A stretch of DNA of 64,000 nucleotides. Origin: Cytophaga sp. FL35. Lineage in GTDB: Bacteria > Bacteroidota > Bacteroidia > Flavobacteriales > Flavobacteriaceae. The position numbers and the translations under genes are program-made. How positions within the stretch are numbered: position 1 is the stretch's first letter; every line of letters begins with the position of its first letter. Below the pieces are notes generated by a model, which was not told the DNA's origin, did not search any database, and saw only the letters and a list, made by a program, of their open reading frames with translations. Location: the NCBI RefSeq assembly GCF_014349235.1, contig NZ_JACSOH010000009.1, forward strand, positions 1 through 64,000, read 5' to 3'. Positions 53,864 to 61,873 of this stretch are shown piece after piece.

Positions 53864-54538
53864 TTATTTTAAAAGGTCTGGTCTAAGACGCTGTGTTCTG
53901 TCCAGTGCTTGTTTTTCTCGCCACTTTTCTATTTTTGGGAAATTACCACTTAGAAGTAAGTCCGGAACTTTCATTCCTTTATAATCTGCTGGTCTTGTAT
54001 AAACTGGTGGAGCCAACAAATTATCCTGAAACGAATCTGTAAGTGCCGATGTTTCATCGTTCAATACTCCGGGAAGCAAGCGTATCACAGCATCGCAAAG
54101 TACGGCGGCCCCCAGTTCACCACCGGACAATACATAATCACCAATGGAGATTTCCTTAGTTATAAACTTGTCCCTTACCCGTTGGTCAACTCCTTTGTAA
54201 TGTCCACATAGTATGATGATATTTTCATGCAATGAAAGTTGGTTGGCTAATTTTTGATTCAATGTAGTTCCATCGGGGGTCATATATATGACTTCATCGT
54301 ACGTGCGTTCTTTCTGTAAGCTTGATATGCATTTGTCTATAGGTTCGATCATAAGAACCATACCGGCCCCGCCACCGTATTGGTAGTCGTCAACCTGTTT
54401 GTAGGTATTATCCGTATAGTCCCTAAGATTATGAAAATGAACCTCTACAATACCCTTTTCTTTGGCCCTGCTTAAGATTGAAGCGTTAAAGGGACTTTCC
54501 ATTAATTCTGGCAAGACGGTAATAATATCTATTCGCAT
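53864..54538 (-). CDS. trmD: tRNA (guanine-N1-)-methyltransferase TrmD
   Basis: SPOUT methyltransferase of 224 residues that makes m1G37 in tRNAs, which prevents frameshifting. It shows [39 protein letters not shown], and the knot region [20 protein letters not shown] with the conserved SGGE. It is slightly shorter than E. coli TrmD, as is usual here. It follows the GNAT gene by nine bases and ends before the rplS promoter. Confidence 0.96.
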   Translation of the reverse strand: MRIDIITVLPELMESPFNASILSRAKEKGIVEVHFHNLRDYTDNTYKQVDDYQYGGGAGMVLMIEPIDKCISSLQKERTYDEVIYMTPDGTTLNQKLANQLSLHENIIILCGHYKGVDQRVRDKFITKEISIGDYVLSGGELGAAVLCDAVIRLLPGVLNDETSALTDSFQDNLLAPPVYTRPADYKGMKVPDLLLSGNFPKIEKWREKQALDRTQRLRPDLLK

Positions 54539-54547
54539 AGCAGAACT

Positions 54548-55003
54548 TTAGTTGGTAACTTGTTTGGATGTCCAAAAATAATGAAAGTAGCCAGCATCTT
54601 TTTCCCATCCCAATTTTTCATACAGACTTTGGGCAGGATTGTCGTGGGCCGTTTCTAGGGAAATACCTTTGAAATTTTTTTCCGTACAGAGTTTTTGAGC
54701 TTGAAGCAAAAGAGCTTCTCCAACGCCGTTTTTTCTATGTTCAGGGTCCACAAATATGTCATTTAAAATGTAGGCCGTTTTTAGACTTACGGATGAAAAG
54801 GTGGTATAAAGTTGAGTGAAACCTATAGCCTTTTCATTTTCGTAGGCCATATAGATAACTGACTCGTCATTTAAAAAACGTTCTGTTAGAAATTCCAAAG
54901 CCTTATCTTGATCGGACTCTTGTTTATAAAAAACCCTGTAGGCATCAAAAAGGGGCGCTACATCTTCCAAGTGTTCCCTTTCGGCTCTTATAATCTTAAA
55001 CAT
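54548..55003 (-). CDS. GNAT-family N-acetyltransferase
   Basis: Acetyltransferase of 151 residues with the GNAT fold. The acetyl-CoA-binding motif A is visible as DIFVDPEHRKNGVGEALLLQ (about residues 88-107; R/Q-x-x-G-x-G/A as RKNGVG), followed by GISLETAHDNPAQSLYEKLG and WEKDAGYFHYFW. The substrate is unknown. It sits upstream of trmD on the same strand, nine bases apart. A terminator separates it from the coiled-coil gene upstream, so its own promoter must lie in the 47-base gap. Confidence 0.88.
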   Translation of the reverse strand: MFKIIRAEREHLEDVAPLFDAYRVFYKQESDQDKALEFLTERFLNDESVIYMAYENEKAIGFTQLYTTFSSVSLKTAYILNDIFVDPEHRKNGVGEALLLQAQKLCTEKNFKGISLETAHDNPAQSLYEKLGWEKDAGYFHYFWTSKQVTN

Positions 55004-55021
55004 AGCGTAATTTGGTGTTTA

Positions 55022-55048
55022 AAAGAAAAAAGCTCCGTGAGGAGCTTT
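55022..55048 (-). terminator. Terminator of the coiled-coil membrane protein gene
   Basis: AAAGCTCC (55029-55036) pairs with GGAGCTTT (55041-55048) around GTGA. Read leftward it ends in a T-rich stretch. It lies three bases after the stop at 55051. Confidence 0.85.
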
Positions 55049-55050
55049 CG

Positions 55051-55671
55051 TTATTTTTGTTTCTTGTATCTGTTGATTTCGTCCTGTAGCTGCCTGCTTA
55101 TTCTTTGTTCCCTTTCCAAGGCCCTGCGTCTGTGGTCCTCATATTCGGTTTCTAGTTCCGCCAGATTGGTTTTGGCCTCTTGGGTCAATACATTGCTATT
55201 TCTGAACTTGTAAATAAAGAATAAGAGGAAAACCAGTAAACATCCAATAACAGACCATAAAATACTGTTATACGTACTTTTGGAAACCATAATTCCCAAA
55301 AATGACATGCTGTCTTTTTCTTCGGTAACAGAAGTCAGGTTATTGGTGGTTTCCTCCAATTTTTCATTTAAGGAGGCAATTGTGGATTCATGACCTGCTA
55401 TAGTTTGCTTTAGCTCTGCAGCTCTTTTGTTGTATCCGCTTAACGTATCAAGAACATTTTGTCTTAATTTATCCAAGGAAATGGTTCTTACCACTTCGTA
55501 TCGCTTGCCATCTGCACGGTAATTACCAGATTTGCTATACACAAATTCAAATTGGCTATCAATTGGACCTTTGTCCAATGAGAGTTCATCCTGTTGTTCC
55601 TCTTCTTGAGCAAATTGTAGGTTGAAAGTAAATAAGGCCGCTATAAGTAACAGTAGTCTAAAACCTTTCAT
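55051..55671 (-). CDS. Exported coiled-coil protein with one membrane helix
   Basis: Protein of 206 residues, no known domain. Signal peptide ending NLQFAQ, an acidic stretch (EEEQQDELSLDK), a segment with VYSKSGNYRADGKRYEVVRT, then a periplasmic coiled coil (KQTIAGHESTIASLNEKLEE, about 85-118), one membrane helix (about 133-155, ILWSVIGCLLVFLLFFIYKF), and a cytoplasmic charged coiled coil (YEDHRRRALEREQRISRQLQ). The layout resembles a scaffold or signalling protein spanning the membrane. It is found near trmD, and such neighbours are sometimes mislabelled as tRNA methyltransferases; nothing here supports that. Confidence 0.8.
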   Translation of the reverse strand: MKGFRLLLLIAALFTFNLQFAQEEEQQDELSLDKGPIDSQFEFVYSKSGNYRADGKRYEVVRTISLDKLRQNVLDTLSGYNKRAAELKQTIAGHESTIASLNEKLEETTNNLTSVTEEKDSMSFLGIMVSKSTYNSILWSVIGCLLVFLLFFIYKFRNSNVLTQEAKTNLAELETEYEDHRRRALEREQRISRQLQDEINRYKKQK

Positions 55672-55883
55672 GTTCTAATGAGTCTTTGGAGTTATTTTAT
55701 TAGAGGGAGCTAAAGTAATTGAATAATATCAATTAAGAAAAAAATTTGCGAATAAGCTTTTGTCCCTGTTATCGCTCAAAACTGTTGTTGTCATATAATA
55801 CGATTAAAATGAGTTAAAAAGATTATGACGGCAATTATATTTTTTTGTTCATTGGTAATATTCGAACTAAAAGAGGTAATTCC

Positions 55884-55918
55884 AAAAAAAACGCTCCCTA
55901 AATGGAAGCGCTTTTTTT
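55884..55918 (-). terminator. Terminator of the htrA-like gene
   Basis: ACGCTCCC (55891-55898) pairs, with wobble pairs, with GGAAGCGCT (55904-55912) and is flanked by A and T runs. Read leftward it follows the protease stop at 55922. The 250-base gap between 55672 and 55921 holds nothing else I can identify. Confidence 0.75.
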
Positions 55919-55921
55919 CAA

Positions 55922-57304
55922 TTATTGGAATATGAGTCGTTCCCTTTCGCCTTTTTCGTTGATCATGGTTATGATAGTTCTACCTCTTTTTGAAATTCTG
56001 CCAAAAAGAACTTTTGCCTCCTCAATATCATTAATTTCCTCATCATCTAAAGAGAGAAGAACCTTTCCATCTAGACCGTAGCCTCTATAAATTTCAGGAA
56101 CCCCAACCACTTTTACACCTTTTCTAGTCCTGAATTTTTTCATATCCTCTTTGGAGAGATTTTTTATTTCAAGGCCCATGTTGGGTACCGTTATCACTTG
56201 ACGTTTCTTTAAAACCACTGGCACGGTCAATAGTTCCTCATTTCTATTTATAGTAACTTGTACCGTGTCCGAAGGTCTTTTGGAAGAAAGGTAGCCTGTT
56301 AGATCCGCAAATTTTCTAATTTTTATATCATCAATTTGCTTAATAACATCACCTTCCCTTAAGTCCGCTTCTTGAGCTCCTGTATCTTCTTCCACTCCGG
56401 AAATATAAACACCCTCAATTTGGTTAATACCTTTTTCAACGGCGTAAGGAGTGTTGGCCCTTGCAGCACTAATTCCTAAAATTCCCTTTTGAACATTGCC
56501 GTACTCCAATATATCGTCCACTACTTTTTTAGCAATATTACTAGGTACTGCAAAAGAGTAACCTACGTATGACCCTGTCTGTGAGGTAATAGCAGTGTTA
56601 ATGCCAACTAAATCACCATTGGTATTTACCAAAGCACCACCACTATTTCCTGGGTTTACGGCAGCATCTGTTTGAATAAAGGACTGGTCTATCTTACCTA
56701 AGTTCCTTGCCTTGGCACTTACAATGCCTGCGGTAACTGTAGAGGTTAAACTAAAAGGATTACCTACTGCCAATACCCATTCTCCCACGCGAACATTATC
56801 CGAATCTCCAAAAGCTAGATAAGGCAAATTCCTATCCGCTTCAATTTTTAATAGGGCAATATCGGAATTGGGGTCGGTACCTATCAATTCTGCATCATAT
56901 ACCTTATTATTATTGAGCATGACCTGTAGTTGGTCTGCATTATCGATCACATGGTTGTTGGTCACGATATATCCGTCTTGGGAGATAATAACACCTGAGC
57001 CCGTACCTACTTGAGGCCTAGAGCTACTGCCGTGGCCGTAAAAGAAATCCAAATAGCTGCTTCCGCCCCGGTTTATAGATACATTTTTTACGTGTACGAC
57101 CGCGTTTACGGTTGTTTCGGCGGCAGACGTGAAATCTACCTCATTAATTCCTGCAGTGGGGGTATAACTTGTTTGGAAGACCGATCCCTGGTCATTTTCC
57201 GAAACTATGGTGTAGTTGGGTTTTTCAAAAAATACTTTATATGCTCCTAGGGTCAATGCCCCCGCAAAAAGAGCCGTAAGAAATGTACTTGCTATTCTCT
57301 TCAT
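55922..57304 (-). CDS. degP: Periplasmic serine protease, HtrA/DegP family
   Basis: Trypsin-like protease of 460 residues that degrades or refolds damaged envelope proteins. An N-terminal signal or anchor (ASTFLTALFAGALTLGAYKV) is followed by the protease domain with an intact triad: His118 (VTNNHVID), Asp148 (NSDIALLKI) and Ser221 (NPGNSGGAL). A PDZ domain covers about 280-370 (GVYISGVEEDTGAQEADLRE), and a second, shorter PDZ-like part lies at about 395-455 (VVGVPEIYRGYGLDGKVLLS). It reads away from dapF. Confidence 0.94.
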   Translation of the reverse strand: MKRIASTFLTALFAGALTLGAYKVFFEKPNYTIVSENDQGSVFQTSYTPTAGINEVDFTSAAETTVNAVVHVKNVSINRGGSSYLDFFYGHGSSSRPQVGTGSGVIISQDGYIVTNNHVIDNADQLQVMLNNNKVYDAELIGTDPNSDIALLKIEADRNLPYLAFGDSDNVRVGEWVLAVGNPFSLTSTVTAGIVSAKARNLGKIDQSFIQTDAAVNPGNSGGALVNTNGDLVGINTAITSQTGSYVGYSFAVPSNIAKKVVDDILEYGNVQKGILGISAARANTPYAVEKGINQIEGVYISGVEEDTGAQEADLREGDVIKQIDDIKIRKFADLTGYLSSKRPSDTVQVTINRNEELLTVPVVLKKRQVITVPNMGLEIKNLSKEDMKKFRTRKGVKVVGVPEIYRGYGLDGKVLLSLDDEEINDIEEAKVLFGRISKRGRTIITMINEKGERERLIFQ

Positions 57305-57472
57305 CTTAATGCATTTGTTTTTTGGTTTGCTTTAAATGTTAAAATTAGTTTTTTCAACTAACTGGCATAAAGTCTTTAACTACATTTTAACTGCTAAAAT
57401 AATCTTAATCAGTAGATTGTGAAATGGTTTAGACCTTTGTATATAGGCCAGAAACTGAATGGTTTAAAATCT

Positions 57473-57480
57473 TATATTTG
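57473..57480 (+). promoter_or_regulatory. Promoter -7 element for the dapF operon
   Basis: TATATTTG is an exact TAnnTTTG, with the RNA expected to start near 57487, only about 11 bases before the dapF ATG. No TTG lies at standard distance upstream. Confidence 0.45.
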
Positions 57481-57497
57481 TTGCTTCATTTTACGCT

Positions 57498-58274
57498 ATG
57501 CTACTTACTTTTTATAAATACCAGGGAACGGGAAATGATTTTGTAATGATCGATAATCGTTCGCTTAATTTCCCCAAAAAAGATACCAAATTAGTTGCTT
57601 CGCTTTGTGACCGAAGATTTGGCATAGGAGCAGATGGTCTTATTTTATTGGAGAATGACGAAATGTCAGATTTCAACATGGTCTATTACAATGCTGATGG
57701 TAAAGAAGGGTCTTTGTGTGGTAATGGCGGTAGATGTACCATTGCTTTTGCGAAGTATCTTGGCATTATTGAAAATGAAACCACTTTTAATGCCGTTGAT
57801 GGCTTACACAACGCTTCTATTGATAATGAACTCGTAAGCTTGCAAATGCAGGACTTGTCCGATATCAAAATGAAACCTAATTATGTGTTTCTAAATACCG
57901 GTTCTCCCCATCATGTGCAGATGGTTAAGAACATTCAATCTTTTGATGTGTTCTCGGAAGGTAAAAAACTTAGATACGGTTTGTATGGGCAATCCGGTAG
58001 TAATATCAATTTTGTTGAATCAATTACTGAAGATGAATTTGCCGTAAGAACTTATGAGCGTGGAGTGGAAGATGAGACACTTTCATGTGGAACTGGGGTT
58101 ACCGCTGCGGCTTTAGCCATGCACCATCAGCAAAAAACAACATCTACCGAAGTGAAAATTAAGGTCCAAGGTGGGAACCTTATGGTTAAATTTTCTAAAG
58201 ACGGCGATACGTATAGGAACATTTTTTTGACAGGCCCCGCAGAGCAGGTATTTAAGGGTGAAATAACCATTTAA
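57498..58274 (+). CDS. dapF: Diaminopimelate epimerase
   Basis: Enzyme of 258 residues that interconverts LL- and meso-diaminopimelate for lysine and peptidoglycan. The two catalytic cysteines are both present: Cys74 in SLCGNGGRC and Cys197 in LSCGTGVTA. The start TFYKYQGTGNDFVMIDN is typical. Its stop shares bases with the next ATG (TAATG), and the three genes dapF, GNAT and mltG overlap in turn, so they form a cell-wall-related operon. Confidence 0.96.
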   Translation: MLLTFYKYQGTGNDFVMIDNRSLNFPKKDTKLVASLCDRRFGIGADGLILLENDEMSDFNMVYYNADGKEGSLCGNGGRCTIAFAKYLGIIENETTFNAVDGLHNASIDNELVSLQMQDLSDIKMKPNYVFLNTGSPHHVQMVKNIQSFDVFSEGKKLRYGLYGQSGSNINFVESITEDEFAVRTYERGVEDETLSCGTGVTAAALAMHHQQKTTSTEVKIKVQGGNLMVKFSKDGDTYRNIFLTGPAEQVFKGEITI

Positions 58275-58807
58275 TGCTTCTACTTAAAAGCGACACCATA
58301 TTTTTAAGGGCACTTGAGCCAACCGATTTGGATTTTCTGTACCATCTAGAAAACAACCCTGATGTATGGGAAATAAGCGGTACTACAACGCCGTATTCCA
58401 AGTTTGTTTTAAAGCAATATCTTGAAAATTCGCATAGGGATATTTACGAGGTGAAGCAATTACGATTAGGTATTTGTAATTTGCAAGAAGAACTTTTGGG
58501 GTTGGTTGACCTGTTTGATTTTGACCCTAAAAACAACCGAGTAGGTTTGGGTATCATCGTATTAAATTCAAAAGATAGGAACAAAGGGGTAGGCAGGCAG
58601 GTGATAAATTTAATCTGTAATTATGCCTATAAAGTTCTGGATGTAAAACAATTGTACGCGAATGTGCTTGAAGAGAACGAAATGAGTTTGCACTTGTTCA
58701 AAAAAATGGGGTTTCGGGAAGTTGGAGTAAAACGAGACTGGATATATTTCGACGGTCAGTATAAGAATGAAGTTTTGTTGCAAAAAATAAAGGATAATGT
58801 ACATTAA
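58274..58807 (+). CDS. GNAT-family N-acetyltransferase (RimJ/RimL-like)
   Basis: Acetyltransferase of 177 residues. It begins LLLKSDTIFLRALEPTDLDF, as RimJ/RimL-type enzymes do, and its acetyl-CoA motif is NSKDRNKGVGRQVINLICNY (about 98-117), with the late NVLEENEMSLHLFKKMGFRE pattern. The target is unknown; ribosomal protein or antibiotic substrates are both known for relatives. Overlaps dapF by one base and mltG by 11 bases, so it is translated within that operon. Confidence 0.88.
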   Translation: MLLLKSDTIFLRALEPTDLDFLYHLENNPDVWEISGTTTPYSKFVLKQYLENSHRDIYEVKQLRLGICNLQEELLGLVDLFDFDPKNNRVGLGIIVLNSKDRNKGVGRQVINLICNYAYKVLDVKQLYANVLEENEMSLHLFKKMGFREVGVKRDWIYFDGQYKNEVLLQKIKDNVH

Positions 58808-59840
58808 AAAAATTCTACTTTTTATAGTATTGATAGGATTGGTTGTTGGGGGGATTTTTTCCTATTTTATTTATAACGCCATTTTTGTGTCCAATACCTC
58901 ATTTAATAATGAGGAGGCTTATTTGTATATACCTTCGGATGCCAATTTTAATGAGGTTAAGAGTCTTGCGGCCCCTTTATTGGAAAATTTGGAGACTTTT
59001 GAGCAGGTTGCCAAACGAAAAGGTTATGCTTCCAACGTAAAACCTGGAAAATATGCTATTAAAAAAGGAATGAACAACAATGATATTATTAATACCCTAA
59101 GGGTAAATAATATTCCGGTGCGGGTCTCCTTTAATAATCAAGAAACTTTAGAGGACTTGGCAGGAAGGATTTCCGAGCAAATAGAGGCGGATAGTCTTTC
59201 ATTGCTAAAAGCTATGAACGACAAGGAGTTTCTAAAAACGAATGGTTTTGGCGAAGCGACCAAATTGGCAATGTACCTTCCCAACAGTTATGAGTTTTTT
59301 TGGAATACCTCCGGAGTTGAATTCAGGGAGCGTATGGCCAAGGAATATCAAAAGTTCTGGACATCGGAAAGAAAAACAAAGGCAGAGAAAATGAACTTAA
59401 CACCGGAAGAAGTCATAACCTTGGCGTCTCTGGTACATAAAGAAACGGCTAAAGTAGATGAGCGACCCAAGGTGGCCGGACTATATCTAAATAGAATAAG
59501 AAAAGGTATGTTATTACAGGCCGACCCAACCGTTATTTACGCACTTAAAAAGGAGGCCAATGATTTTGATATGGTTATCAAAAGGGTATTGTACAGAGAT
59601 TTGGAATTGGATTCTCCCTATAACACCTATAAATATGCAGGGCTTCCTCCAGGTCCAATTGCAATGCCGGATATTTCGGCAATCGAGGCCGTACTGAATC
59701 CTGAGAGTCATGATTATCTATATTTTGTTGCAGACGTGGAGAATTTTGGCTACCACAAGTTCGCCAAAACCTTGGCTCAACATAACCGAAACAAAGTGCA
59801 GTACGTCCAGTGGATCAATGCACAAAAAATCAACCGATAG
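58797..59840 (+). CDS. mltG: Endolytic peptidoglycan transglycosylase MltG
   Basis: Inner-membrane transglycosylase of 347 residues that cuts glycan strands as they emerge and so sets their length. N-terminal membrane helix (about 5-27), a LysM-like part, then the YceG domain: MYLPNSYEFFWNTS, LASLVHKETAK with the catalytic Glu, LQADPTVIYALK, and AGLPPGPIAMPDISAIEAVL. The start lies 11 bases inside the GNAT gene. It is the last gene of the dapF unit, and a 146-base gap precedes the next gene. Confidence 0.94.
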   Translation: MYIKKILLFIVLIGLVVGGIFSYFIYNAIFVSNTSFNNEEAYLYIPSDANFNEVKSLAAPLLENLETFEQVAKRKGYASNVKPGKYAIKKGMNNNDIINTLRVNNIPVRVSFNNQETLEDLAGRISEQIEADSLSLLKAMNDKEFLKTNGFGEATKLAMYLPNSYEFFWNTSGVEFRERMAKEYQKFWTSERKTKAEKMNLTPEEVITLASLVHKETAKVDERPKVAGLYLNRIRKGMLLQADPTVIYALKKEANDFDMVIKRVLYRDLELDSPYNTYKYAGLPPGPIAMPDISAIEAVLNPESHDYLYFVADVENFGYHKFAKTLAQHNRNKVQYVQWINAQKINR

Positions 59841-59923
59841 TCTTTTTGTCGGAATTTTAAGACTTTTTAACTAATTCGCTGTCTTTTTAACGAAGATTTC
59901 TAAACAATAACTTAAAACTGGGG

Positions 59924-59931
59924 TAACTTTG
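59924..59931 (+). promoter_or_regulatory. Promoter -7 element for the lysozyme-like gene
   Basis: TAACTTTG is an exact TAnnTTTG, with the RNA expected to start near 59938, giving a leader of about 50 bases before ATG 59987. Confidence 0.45.
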
Positions 59932-59986
59932 CCGGCTGTGAAATCTATGCAGGGATTTTTCTCGTAAGTCATAGGAAAAGCAAGAT

Positions 59987-60616
59987 ATGAGAAAGTGGCT
60001 AAGTTATTCAAGCCCCCTGATCATTACCGCTGTTTTAATGAGTTTTGCATTTAAGCCAAAAGTGGCCAAGGTGCCCGAAACTCTTAAAGTGACCGAACCT
60101 ACTTTGGTTTTGTTCCCCAAAAACAAGACCATACCTAAGAGCATGCTAATGGCACCTCCCTTTTTAGGGAGTACGTACATTGGCTTTAAAGAGGCCTTGG
60201 CATTCAAAGAATCCCAAGGTAATTATTTTACCACCAATACCCTTGGGTATTTGGGTAAGTATCAATTTGGAATTGGTACCCTGCAATTAATGGGAGTTTA
60301 CAATGCTACGCGCTTTTTGAACGATCCTATATTACAGGAAAAAGTGTTCCATACAAATATCTCTAGAAACAAGTGGATTCTTAGAAGAGACATCCCACGT
60401 TTTGTAGGAAAAGAGATCAATGGAACCGTGATTACGGAATCTGGAATATTGGCTGCCGCCCATTTGGCGGGAGCAGGAAATGTAAAGAAGTACCTTCGTT
60501 CCTGGGGTGCATATGATGTGGCGGACAGCTATGGTACTAGTATCGCCAAATATATGCGCAAGTTTTCAGGTTATGATGTGTCTCACATTATCCCTAAGCG
60601 AAATCCTAAAGTTTAG
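59987..60616 (+). CDS. Exported lysozyme-like protein, possible peptidoglycan lyase
   Basis: Protein of 209 residues with an N-terminal hydrophobic signal (YSSPLIITAVLMSFAF). The middle reads GFKEALAFKESQGNYFTTNT and LGYLGKYQFGIGTLQLMGV, which resembles the ESxGNY...GxxGxYQF block of lysozyme-superfamily transglycosylases, so Glu in FKESQ could be the catalytic acid. Later, GILAAAHLAGAGNVKKYLRS and DSYGTSIAKYMRKFSGYD match the second half of such domains. It follows mltG, which acts on peptidoglycan too. The enzyme role is an inference. Confidence 0.7.
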   Translation: MRKWLSYSSPLIITAVLMSFAFKPKVAKVPETLKVTEPTLVLFPKNKTIPKSMLMAPPFLGSTYIGFKEALAFKESQGNYFTTNTLGYLGKYQFGIGTLQLMGVYNATRFLNDPILQEKVFHTNISRNKWILRRDIPRFVGKEINGTVITESGILAAAHLAGAGNVKKYLRSWGAYDVADSYGTSIAKYMRKFSGYDVSHIIPKRNPKV

Positions 60617-60654
60617 TTTTCGCTAAAAATATGTAGTATATATGAAAATGGAGG

Positions 60655-60682
60655 AACCCTGGCTTTGAGCTAGGGTTTTTTT
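60655..60682 (+). terminator. Terminator of the lysozyme-like gene
   Basis: AACCCT (60655-60660) pairs with AGGGTT (60672-60677), with partial inner pairing, followed by T to 60682. Its tail overlaps the stop codon of the converging gene at 60681. Confidence 0.75.
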
Positions 60683-61403
60683 ATGCTTGGATTATAAAAA
60701 TGGCAGGTCTTTTATGAAGGTCAACGGATTCTTTGGCCCATTGTTCAACGGGTAGCGTTTTGATGAATTCCGAAGCTAGCGTAATATCACAGGCAATGCA
60801 AAGTTTCGTCGTTGGTCTCAGGGTCTTTATAAGTTCTATAAGTAATTTATCGTTTCTATAGGGGGTTTCAATAAAGACTTGTGATTGCTTCTTTTCTGTT
60901 GATGTTCTTTCAAAGCTTTTAATGGCCTTTTTTCTTTCACTTTTGTCAATAGGTAAGTACCCGTTAAAAGCAAAACTTTGCCCATTCATTCCACTTGCCA
61001 TCAAGGCTAGAAAAATAGAGGAGGGGCCAACCAATGGTACGGGCGTTATGCCTTTTTCATGCGCTAATTTTACTACATCTGCACCGGGATCAGCTATACC
61101 AGGGCAACCGGCCTCTGACAAAACACCCACGTCCTTTCCTGATAAACATGCTTCCAACATCAGTGGAATTTCTTCGGGCTCTGTGTATTTATTTAGAACG
61201 TGAATGGACAAACCGGGCTGTGATTTGCGAGGACTTATTTTTTTTATAAAATGTCTGGCCGTCTTTTCATTCTCAACAATGTAGTGCTCTATTTTCTCAA
61301 TGGCCTGTTTAACGGAAAGCGGCAATACTTCCAAAGGTTCATTATCTCCCAGTGTTGTTGGAATCAGGTATAATTTTCCAAAATTTGAATTTGTGCTTTC
61401 CAT
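60681..61403 (-). CDS. SAM-dependent methyltransferase, RsmI-like (tetrapyrrole-methylase fold)
   Basis: Protein of 240 residues of the tetrapyrrole-methylase superfamily, related to RsmI, which methylates C1402 of 16S rRNA. It shows KLYLIPTTLGDNEPLEVLPL, GKDVGVLSEAGCPGIADPGA (the SAM-binding region), VPLVGPSSIFLALMASGMNG and SQVFIETPYRNDKLLIELI. It is shorter than E. coli RsmI (286) and its opening LIPTTLGD differs from the usual LxLVATPIGN. It may be a second, Bacteroidota-type paralogue rather than RsmI itself. Confidence 0.85.
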   Translation of the reverse strand: MESTNSNFGKLYLIPTTLGDNEPLEVLPLSVKQAIEKIEHYIVENEKTARHFIKKISPRKSQPGLSIHVLNKYTEPEEIPLMLEACLSGKDVGVLSEAGCPGIADPGADVVKLAHEKGITPVPLVGPSSIFLALMASGMNGQSFAFNGYLPIDKSERKKAIKSFERTSTEKKQSQVFIETPYRNDKLLIELIKTLRPTTKLCIACDITLASEFIKTLPVEQWAKESVDLHKRPAIFIIQA

Positions 61404-61418
61404 TCGCTCAAAAATAGT

Positions 61419-61871
61419 TTAAAGCTTTTTGGCAATGGCCTCACATGCCGTGTCTATGAGATTGTAAACATTCTGGAATCCATTGTCATCCCAATAAGGG
61501 TCCGGGACCTCCTGAACAGGGAGATTTACTTCAGAAAGCAATAATTTTACCTTTTGTTGGTCAGCTTTGGTTTTGGCCTTTGCGATAATGTTACCATAAT
61601 TGCTCTTATCCATGGCATAAATTACATCAAAATTTTCAAAATCTGTTTCAGTAAATTGTCTGCAACGTTGATTTTCAATATGAATACCGTGGGACCGGGC
61701 AACAGCAATGGACCTAGGATCGGGTGCGTTTCCAATATGGTAGCCGCCCGTTCCTGCAGAATCTACAAAAACCCTGGCTGAATCAACTTTGTTCTGTAAA
61801 ATACCTTCGGCCAAAGGGGAGCGGCAAATATTGCCCAAGCAAACCATTAACACCTTGGTCTTCGTATTCAA
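61419..61871 (-). CDS. Low-molecular-weight protein-tyrosine phosphatase
   Basis: Phosphatase of 150 residues. The P-loop CLGNICRSP (Cys11, Arg17) and the C-terminal general acid in EVPDPYWDDNGF are both present. Together they define an active low-molecular-weight tyrosine phosphatase. Such enzymes act on tyrosine kinases of capsule export or other phosphoproteins, but no kinase is adjacent. It is preceded by dnaA, whose stop lies two bases upstream of its ATG, so they are co-transcribed, and the RsmI-like gene follows 15 bases later. Confidence 0.93.
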   Translation of the reverse strand: MNTKTKVLMVCLGNICRSPLAEGILQNKVDSARVFVDSAGTGGYHIGNAPDPRSIAVARSHGIHIENQRCRQFTETDFENFDVIYAMDKSNYGNIIAKAKTKADQQKVKLLLSEVNLPVQEVPDPYWDDNGFQNVYNLIDTACEAIAKKL

Positions 61872-61873
61872 AA

